Assembly (NCBI GenBank): GCA_012518475.1
Contig: JAAYSB010000401.1
Location: 1 to 9,041 of the forward strand
Reading direction: 5' to 3'
Source of the DNA: Intrasporangiaceae bacterium
GTDB taxonomy: Bacteria > Actinomycetota > Actinomycetes > Actinomycetales > Dermatophilaceae
Length of the DNA stretch: 9,041 nt
Under the pieces are notes generated by a model. The model was not told where the DNA came from. It was given only the letters and a program-made list of their open reading frames with translations, and made no database searches. Shown one piece after another: positions 5,603 to 9,041 of this stretch; within the stretch, counting starts at the first letter, position 1; each line of letters begins with the position of its first letter. Position numbers and translations under genes: made by a program.

Positions 5603-5968
5603 TCAGTCGCGAACGGTGAACTCTTGAGCCGACCCGCCCGCAACCTCGTAGGACCACAGCTCGGCGGACTGACCGACGGGGCGCGGCTGGCCCTCGTGTG
5701 GACGGGAGGCCTGACCCGACTCGTCTGCGGGACGGCCGCCATGCCCGTCGGCGAAGCTGCGCGACGTCGCCCAACCCTGGAAGGACTCCTCGTCCGCCCA
5801 CCGCGTCAGCACCAGCCAGACGTTGCGTCCGTCGGTGGGACGCAGCAGCTCGAAGCCCTCGAACCCGGGCTGACCGTCAACGGCTCCGGCACGCGCCGCG
5901 AAGCGGCGGGCGAGCTCGTCGCCACTGTCTGCGGGAACGGTGATTGCATTGATCTTGATAACGCTCAT
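5603..5968 (-). CDS. MhuD/IsdG-type haem-degrading monooxygenase (ABM fold)
   Basis: 121 residues; usual family length is about 105-110. MSVIKINAITVPADSGDELARR and GFEGFELLRPTDG closely follow M. tuberculosis MhuD as I recall it, and the protein has the antibiotic-biosynthesis-monooxygenase ferredoxin-like fold. Enzymes of this group bind haem, open the porphyrin ring and release iron in the cytoplasm. The haem-site residues are present: N7, W66 (ESFQGW) and a candidate axial ligand H76 (SFADGH). W-to-H spacing is ten, as in staphylococcal IsdG/IsdI, not nine as in MhuD. After H76 there is an extra, Pro/Gly/Gln-rich loop of roughly 15 residues (about 79-100) before the last strand (ELWSYEV). 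The ATG at 5968 is chosen because GAGGA lies 7 nt upstream; an upstream GTG in the same frame would add 31 unrelated residues. Another ABM-family activity cannot be excluded. Divergent from the gene at 6035. Confidence 0.8.
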   Translation of the reverse strand: MSVIKINAITVPADSGDELARRFAARAGAVDGQPGFEGFELLRPTDGRNVWLVLTRWADEESFQGWATSRSFADGHGGRPADESGQASRPHEGQPRPVGQSAELWSYEVAGGSAQEFTVRD

Positions 5969-6034
5969 GCCCCCATCCTCTCCCGAATCCGTGAGGCCCG
6001 GCAGACCGCTGCACCGTGGGCGACAATGGTGGGC

Positions 6035-6424
6035 GTGACCGACGACGACAGCACGCTCCACCGACTCCAGGCTCAGTTATGGCCCGGGTTCCTCCTCGTG
6101 GCCATGGGCGCCGGGGCGCTCTGGTGGCAGCGCGGCGCCGGTGAGTCAACGCTCGGCCGGGCCGTCCTCATGGCGGTCCCCGTCCTCCTCGTCGTAGGCG
6201 TGCTCCTGCTCCTACGTGCGGTCAAGCTCAAGGAGCAGGCCGAGGCTCAGTCGACCATCACGAACAAGGCGACAGCACGCAATCCACCGGCCGGCAAGAC
6301 ACCGGAACCAAAGAGCACCACCTTAAAGAGGACCACCGCAGGCCAACCGGGCAAGAAACGGCCCGCACAGGAGCGCGGCTGGAAGCCCGACGAGGCACCG
6401 ACCAACCCCGGCGAGCGACCGTAG
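6035..6424 (+). CDS. Small membrane protein with two helices and a basic Lys/Pro/Thr tail
   Basis: 129 residues, family not recognised. Two hydrophobic helices are seen at about 15-32 (LWPGFLLVAMGAGALWW) and 43-61 (AVLMAVPVLLVVGVLLLL), joined by a short loop. About 65 hydrophilic C-terminal residues follow, rich in Lys, Arg, Thr and Pro. The positive-inside rule puts both ends in the cytoplasm. The tail is visibly more A-rich in DNA than the surroundings. Start is uncertain: the GTG at 6035 lies 7 nt after GACAAT (6022-6027), a -10-like box, while an in-frame ATG at 6026 would add three residues; neither has a clear Shine-Dalgarno. It is divergent from the haem oxygenase with 66 bp between the starts. 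The tail could contact nucleic acid or acidic lipid, but that is only a guess from charge. Confidence 0.7.
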   Translation: MTDDDSTLHRLQAQLWPGFLLVAMGAGALWWQRGAGESTLGRAVLMAVPVLLVVGVLLLLRAVKLKEQAEAQSTITNKATARNPPAGKTPEPKSTTLKRTTAGQPGKKRPAQERGWKPDEAPTNPGERP

Positions 6425-6525
6425 AGCTCTTGCCTGAGCACGGCCCCAGCACCAGGCCTTCGGCTGCGGACCACACAGGAAGTGCTCCGAGACTGACGGT
6501 TCCTTCCGTGGGAAGAAAGCCGAGG
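6425..6525. other. 101-bp convergent intergenic region with a weak hairpin
   Basis: It separates the stop of the plus-strand membrane protein from the stop of upp. The only structure I see is CTTCC (6503-6507) / GGAAG (6511-6515) with a 3-nt loop, flanked by TT and AA. This might help end transcription of upp or of the plus-strand gene. No T-run of terminator quality follows, so I do not call it a terminator firmly. Confidence 0.35.
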
Positions 6526-7167
6526 TCAGTGGGCCAGGCCGTAGAGGCGGTCGCCCGCGTCGCCGAGGCCGGGGACGATGAAGCCGTGCTCGTTCAGCCG
6601 CTCGTCGATGGCGCCGGTCACGAGGGTGATGGGCGGCGCGACCTCGGCGAGGGAGGTCTGCACGTGCTCGACACCCTCGGGGGCGGCGAGCAGAGTGACG
6701 GCCGTGATGTCGTTCGCGCCCCGTTCGACGAGGAACTTGATGGCGTCGACCATTGAGCCGCCGGTGGCGAGCATCGGGTCGAGGACATAGACCTGGCGCC
6801 CGGACAGGTCGTCCGGCAGGCGGTTGGCATAGGTGGTCGGCTCGAGGGTCTCCTCGTCGCGCTGCATGCCGAGGAAGCCGACCTCTGCGGACGGCAGCAG
6901 CCGGACCATTCCCTCGAGCATGCCGAGGCCGGCGCGCAGGATCGGAACGATGAGGGGCTTGGGGTTTGACAGCTTGATGCCGGTGGTCGGCGCCACCGGG
7001 GTCGAGATCTCGAACGGCTCGACGCGCACCTCACGGGTGGCCTCGTACGCGAGGAGGGTCATCAGCTCCTCGGCCAGCCGGCGGAAGGTCGGGCTGTCGG
7101 TCCGCTCGTCGCGCAGGTAGGTGAGCTTGTGCTGGATGAGCGGGTGGTCCGGGTTGATGACTCGCAT
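6526..7167 (-). CDS. upp: Uracil phosphoribosyltransferase
   Basis: 213 residues, normal for the family (about 208-212). It makes UMP from uracil and PRPP in cytoplasmic pyrimidine salvage. The type I phosphoribosyltransferase fold is clear: MRVINPDHPLIQHKLTYLRD at the N terminus, PILRAGLGMLEG at 75-86, the PRPP loop VLDPMLATGGSM at 128-139, and the C-terminal uracil-binding hood GLGDAGDRLYG at 200-210. All key positions look intact. The ATG at 7167 is supported by a -10 box 6 nt upstream and by the conserved N-terminal sequence. It faces away from tadA with only 16 bp between the start codons, an arrangement I recall from other actinobacteria. Confidence 0.98.
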   Translation of the reverse strand: MRVINPDHPLIQHKLTYLRDERTDSPTFRRLAEELMTLLAYEATREVRVEPFEISTPVAPTTGIKLSNPKPLIVPILRAGLGMLEGMVRLLPSAEVGFLGMQRDEETLEPTTYANRLPDDLSGRQVYVLDPMLATGGSMVDAIKFLVERGANDITAVTLLAAPEGVEHVQTSLAEVAPPITLVTGAIDERLNEHGFIVPGLGDAGDRLYGLAH

Positions 7168-7173
7168 GTAGGA

Positions 7174-7179
7174 AACTTA
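7174..7179 (-). promoter_or_regulatory. -10 box of a leaderless promoter for upp
   Basis: Minus-strand TAAGTT is followed by TCCTAC and the ATG at 7167, so the mRNA should start on the ATG. The whole element lies inside the 16-bp gap to tadA. On the plus strand the same gap carries GAAACT (7172-7177), whose last base is 6 nt before the tadA GTG at 7184. That is a weaker -10 in the same geometry. The two -10 boxes overlap physically. Confidence 0.5.
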
Positions 7180-7183
7180 TCGC

Positions 7184-7702
7184 GTGACGCAGCACCGGTG
7201 GGCACCGTATGACGCGTGGATGGATGAGCCCCTCCGCCTCGCGCAGGCCTGCCTGCCGCACGGGGATGTTCCCGTCGGCGCAGTGGTATGCGACGCGGAC
7301 GGGGTCGTCATCGGCACCGGCCACAACGTCCGGGAGCGGGACGGTGACCCAGCGGGCCACGCGGAGATCGTCGCCCTGCGCGCGGCGGCCAGGACTCGCA
7401 ACGACACCGGCGCCGGCAGCCACGACATCGATGGCGACAGCCGCCCGTCCTGGCGCCTGGACGGCTGCACCCTTGTCGTCACGCTCGAGCCGTGCGTCAT
7501 GTGCACCGGAGCCCTCATCCAGTCCCGAGTGGACCGGGTCGTCTTCGGCGCCTGGGACGACAAGGCCGGGGCCTGCGGCTCGGTGTGGGACCTGGCCAGG
7601 GACCGGGCGTCGCTGCACCGCGTCGAGGTCGTTTCCGGGGTCCGGGAGGCCGAGTGCGCCGCGCTGCTGCGCGAGTTCTTCCGGACACGCCGAGAGCCCT
7701 GA
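7184..7702 (+). CDS. tadA: tRNA(adenine-34) deaminase
   Basis: 172 residues. A zinc-dependent deaminase that converts the wobble A34 of tRNA-Arg(ACG) to inosine, so that one tRNA reads CGU, CGC and CGA. The catalytic HAE motif (GHAEIVAL, H59 and E61) and the second zinc motif PCVMC (C104 and C107) are intact. They are followed by TGALIQSRVDRVVFGAWDDKAGACGS, diagnostic of TadA rather than cytidine or guanine deaminases. The C-terminal ECAALLREFFRTRR matches the RNA-contacting end helix. Compared with E. coli TadA there are roughly 15-17 extra residues (about 71-88, Gly/Asp/Ser-rich) between the HAE helix and the strand before PCVMC. The GTG at 7184 fits a leaderless start. The in-frame ATG at 7220 (MDEPLRLAQ) is an alternative that still keeps the whole deaminase core. 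Confidence 0.95.
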   Translation: MTQHRWAPYDAWMDEPLRLAQACLPHGDVPVGAVVCDADGVVIGTGHNVRERDGDPAGHAEIVALRAAARTRNDTGAGSHDIDGDSRPSWRLDGCTLVVTLEPCVMCTGALIQSRVDRVVFGAWDDKAGACGSVWDLARDRASLHRVEVVSGVREAECAALLREFFRTRREP

Positions 7703-7810
7703 CGTCCCCAGTCACAGCAGTCCCACCTGTCACACTTTCGCGTAGACCGCGCTGTGCTGTGCCCGCAGCGTGGTGACGTGATCCGTTGACCGCCTGAGGA
7801 GACGCCTGCG

Positions 7811-7981
7811 ATGCCCCCGATCAAGAAGATCGTGACCTGGATCGTCGTCATCTTCCTCCTCTATGCCATCCTCACGAGCCCGCAGAACGCCGCCGACATC
7901 TTCCGCAACATCTGGGACATCATCTACGGCGGGGTCCGGAACATCTTCGAGTTCTTCAACTCGCTGCTGACGTCGGGCTGA
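7811..7981 (+). CDS. Small 56-residue membrane protein
   Basis: The frame MPPIKKIVTWIVVIFLLYAI continues to ...FEFFNSLLTSG and stops at 7981. One strongly hydrophobic helix (about 7-22) follows two lysines; then comes an amphipathic aromatic-rich stretch (FRNIWDIIYGGVRNIFEFF, 31-49) that could lie on the membrane surface. The start is well supported by GAGGAGA about 8 nt before the ATG. Codon use is strongly C/G-ending like real genes here. The gap to the next gene is only 13 bp and in the same direction, so both are probably one operon. I do not recognise a named family. Too short for many gene finders and easily missed. The 108 bp between tadA and this gene shows no clear terminator or promoter to me. 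Confidence 0.8.
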   Translation: MPPIKKIVTWIVVIFLLYAILTSPQNAADIFRNIWDIIYGGVRNIFEFFNSLLTSG

Positions 7982-7994
7982 TCCCGGAGCCGCC

Positions 7995-8861
7995 ATGGCC
8001 TACGACGACGGACCCATCCAGCAGTTCGCCACCAGAAGCGACCGTGGTCCCGGTCGGCGCCGCGGACGTCGCGCAGACCTCGCCCGGGACCGCATCAGTG
8101 CGGACATCGAGCGGGCCGAGCGCAATCCTCATCTGCGTGACCACCTGAGCGAGTCGGAGCGGATCCGCGTGGGCGTCCGGCAGCACCCGGTCGTCCTGCT
8201 CAAGCCGGTGCTGGCGACGGTGATCGCCTTCGCCCTTCTGCTGCGCTCCCTCAGCGACAACAGCGCCCTGAGCTCGACCCGACAGTTCTTCCTCATCGTC
8301 CTCGCGGTCGCCGTCGGGTGGCTGGGGGTCCGCTGGCTGCAGTGGAGCCGGAACTTCTTCCTCGCGACGGACCAGCGCGTGCTCAAGATGTACGGCGTGC
8401 TCTCGACGACCGTGGACAGCATGAAGGTCCAGAAGGTCACCGACATGAAGTACCACCGCAGCTTCCTCGGGGAGATCCTCGGCTACGGCAGCATCACGAT
8501 CGAGAGTGCCGGGCAGGACCAGGCGCTGCACGACATCGACTTCATCCCGTACCCGCGGGAGAACTACCAGGAGCTCTCGCACATCATCATCGGTGAGGAT
8601 CCGCGCACCGGCGGCATCAAGAAGCACCGGTTCCGCCGTCGCGTCGAGGCGATGACGCGTCGCCGCGCGGGCGACGGGTTCGAGCCCGATGAGCTGGGCT
8701 ACGACGAGGACGCGCCCCCGATCAGGCCCCACGACACGGGTCCACGGATGCTCTACTCGTCCGATGACGGTCGTTCGGCGCAGACCTCGCCCATCCCGAT
8801 CTATCCCCCGGGCTACTTCGACGACGACAGCGGCGACGACGACGACCGCCGCCGTGGCTGA
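7995..8861 (+). CDS. Bacterial PH domain (bPH_2, YdbS/YdbT-like) membrane protein
   Basis: 288 residues. Order: a basic, Arg-rich cytoplasmic leader (1-60), two hydrophobic helices at about 64-84 and 97-117, then a bacterial pleckstrin-homology-like domain at about 118-198. The domain starts NFFLATDQRVLKMYGVLST and has the typical V-x-x-Q-KVTD (144-150), GYGSITIESAGQDQ (163-176) and a closing aromatic segment. This is the normal layout of DUF304/bPH_2 proteins: tm-tm-PH, with the PH domain in the cytoplasm. The tail (about 205-288) is low complexity, first basic (RFRRRVEAMTRRR) and then acidic, ending in DDDSGDDDDRRRG. Family function is poorly known. The ATG has CGGAG 7 nt upstream. It follows the 56-residue membrane peptide by 13 bp and converges with the oxidase gene with 3 bp between the stops. 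Confidence 0.88.
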   Translation: MAYDDGPIQQFATRSDRGPGRRRGRRADLARDRISADIERAERNPHLRDHLSESERIRVGVRQHPVVLLKPVLATVIAFALLLRSLSDNSALSSTRQFFLIVLAVAVGWLGVRWLQWSRNFFLATDQRVLKMYGVLSTTVDSMKVQKVTDMKYHRSFLGEILGYGSITIESAGQDQALHDIDFIPYPRENYQELSHIIIGEDPRTGGIKKHRFRRRVEAMTRRRAGDGFEPDELGYDEDAPPIRPHDTGPRMLYSSDDGRSAQTSPIPIYPPGYFDDDSGDDDDRRRG

Positions 8862-8864
8862 GGT

Positions 8865-9041
8865 CTACTCGCCCAGCACCCGGTCGAGGTAGTCGTTGGT
8901 GAAGACCCGCGCCGGGTCGAGCACGTCCCGGTGCTCCCGGAACTCCCCGAACCGCGGATACAGCTCGCTGAACCGGTCGGCATCGAGCGTGTGCATCTTG
9001 CCCCAGTGCGGCCGGCCATCGTGCTCGGCGACAATCGCCTC
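8865..9041 (-). CDS. D-arabinono-1,4-lactone oxidase-type FAD oxidoreductase, C-terminal fragment
   Basis: Only the last 58 codons are in the window; the 5' part is beyond 9041. The tail reads GRPHWGKMHTLDADRFSELY, then PRFGEFREHRDVLDPARVFTNDYLDRVLGE. The block R-P-H-W-G-K followed by L-Y-P-R-F--F---R--LDP---F-N-YL is characteristic of the C-terminal end of the ALO family (VAO-type flavoproteins such as L-gulono- and D-arabinono-1,4-lactone oxidase). In that family this HWGK region is near the flavin and substrate. The fragment has no FAD-binding part to check. The substrate cannot be named from the tail. The TAG stop is 3 bp from the stop of the convergent PH-domain gene, with no room for a separate terminator. 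Confidence 0.85.
   Translation of the reverse strand, partial: EAIVAEHDGRPHWGKMHTLDADRFSELYPRFGEFREHRDVLDPARVFTNDYLDRVLGE

Noticed and set aside
5311..5742. Minus-strand open frame of 143 codons including an amphipathic segment near 5550-5610
   Set aside because: No credible start, overlaps the haem oxygenase gene, crosses a terminator hairpin and ends inside tRNA-Ser. A decayed gene is possible but not supportable.
7956..8732. Minus-strand open frame of 258 codons
   Set aside because: Antisense shadow of the PH-domain gene.

Overview
The window is high-GC, C/G-ending-codon DNA from an actinomycete. A Micrococcales / Intrasporangiaceae-like genome is my best guess, from protein style only. 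Three features point to the phylum: a coenzyme F420-dependent glucose-6-phosphate dehydrogenase, an MhuD-like haem-degrading enzyme and a LytR_C membrane protein. All three resemble mycobacterial or other actinobacterial proteins. I see no transposase, integrase, phage gene or CRISPR array. This looks like chromosomal backbone with dense, mostly short-spaced genes.

Layout. (1) 1-1054, minus: 5' two thirds of a HerA-like DUF853 ATPase, cut by the window edge just before its Walker B. (2) 1185-2982, plus: a small ParB-fold-like protein, a membrane-anchored LytR_C protein and a CHAD (polyphosphate-binding) protein. The last two overlap by 8 nt. (3) 2979-5100, minus: a two-gene operon of F420-dependent glucose-6-phosphate dehydrogenase followed by an alpha-methylacyl-CoA racemase of the CaiB/BaiF (class III CoA-transferase) fold. 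Its last stop codon shares a CTAG with the stop of the convergent CHAD gene. (4) 5243-5332, plus: tRNA-Ser(CGA) with encoded CCA, followed by a strong hairpin terminator and about 230 bp of non-coding, hairpin-rich DNA. (5) 5603-5968, minus: MhuD/IsdG-type haem monooxygenase. It is divergent from 6035-6424, plus, a two-helix membrane protein with a basic tail. (6) 6526-7167, minus: upp, divergent over only 16 bp from tadA (7184-7702, plus). (7) 7811-8861, plus: a 56-residue membrane peptide and a bacterial PH-domain membrane protein. (8) 8865-9041, minus: the C-terminal end of a sugar-lactone (ALO-type) FAD oxidase.

Genes working together. The clearest functional pairs are upp/tadA (uracil salvage and tRNA wobble editing, a shared intergenic promoter region), fgd plus racemase (co-transcribed; F420H2 supply beside branched acyl-CoA metabolism, joint role unproven) and LytR_C plus CHAD (cell envelope and polyphosphate, inferred). 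A recurrent theme is promoter geometry. At least four protein genes have a TANNNT -10 box ending exactly 6 nt before the start codon, which predicts leaderless mRNAs. The tRNA gene has almost the same geometry.

I did not find a clearly new biological system. The most promising items are the tRNA-Ser 3' end with its inverted copy downstream, the fgd-racemase operon with its uneven codon usage, and the haem oxygenase with IsdG-like ligand spacing in an MhuD-like sequence.
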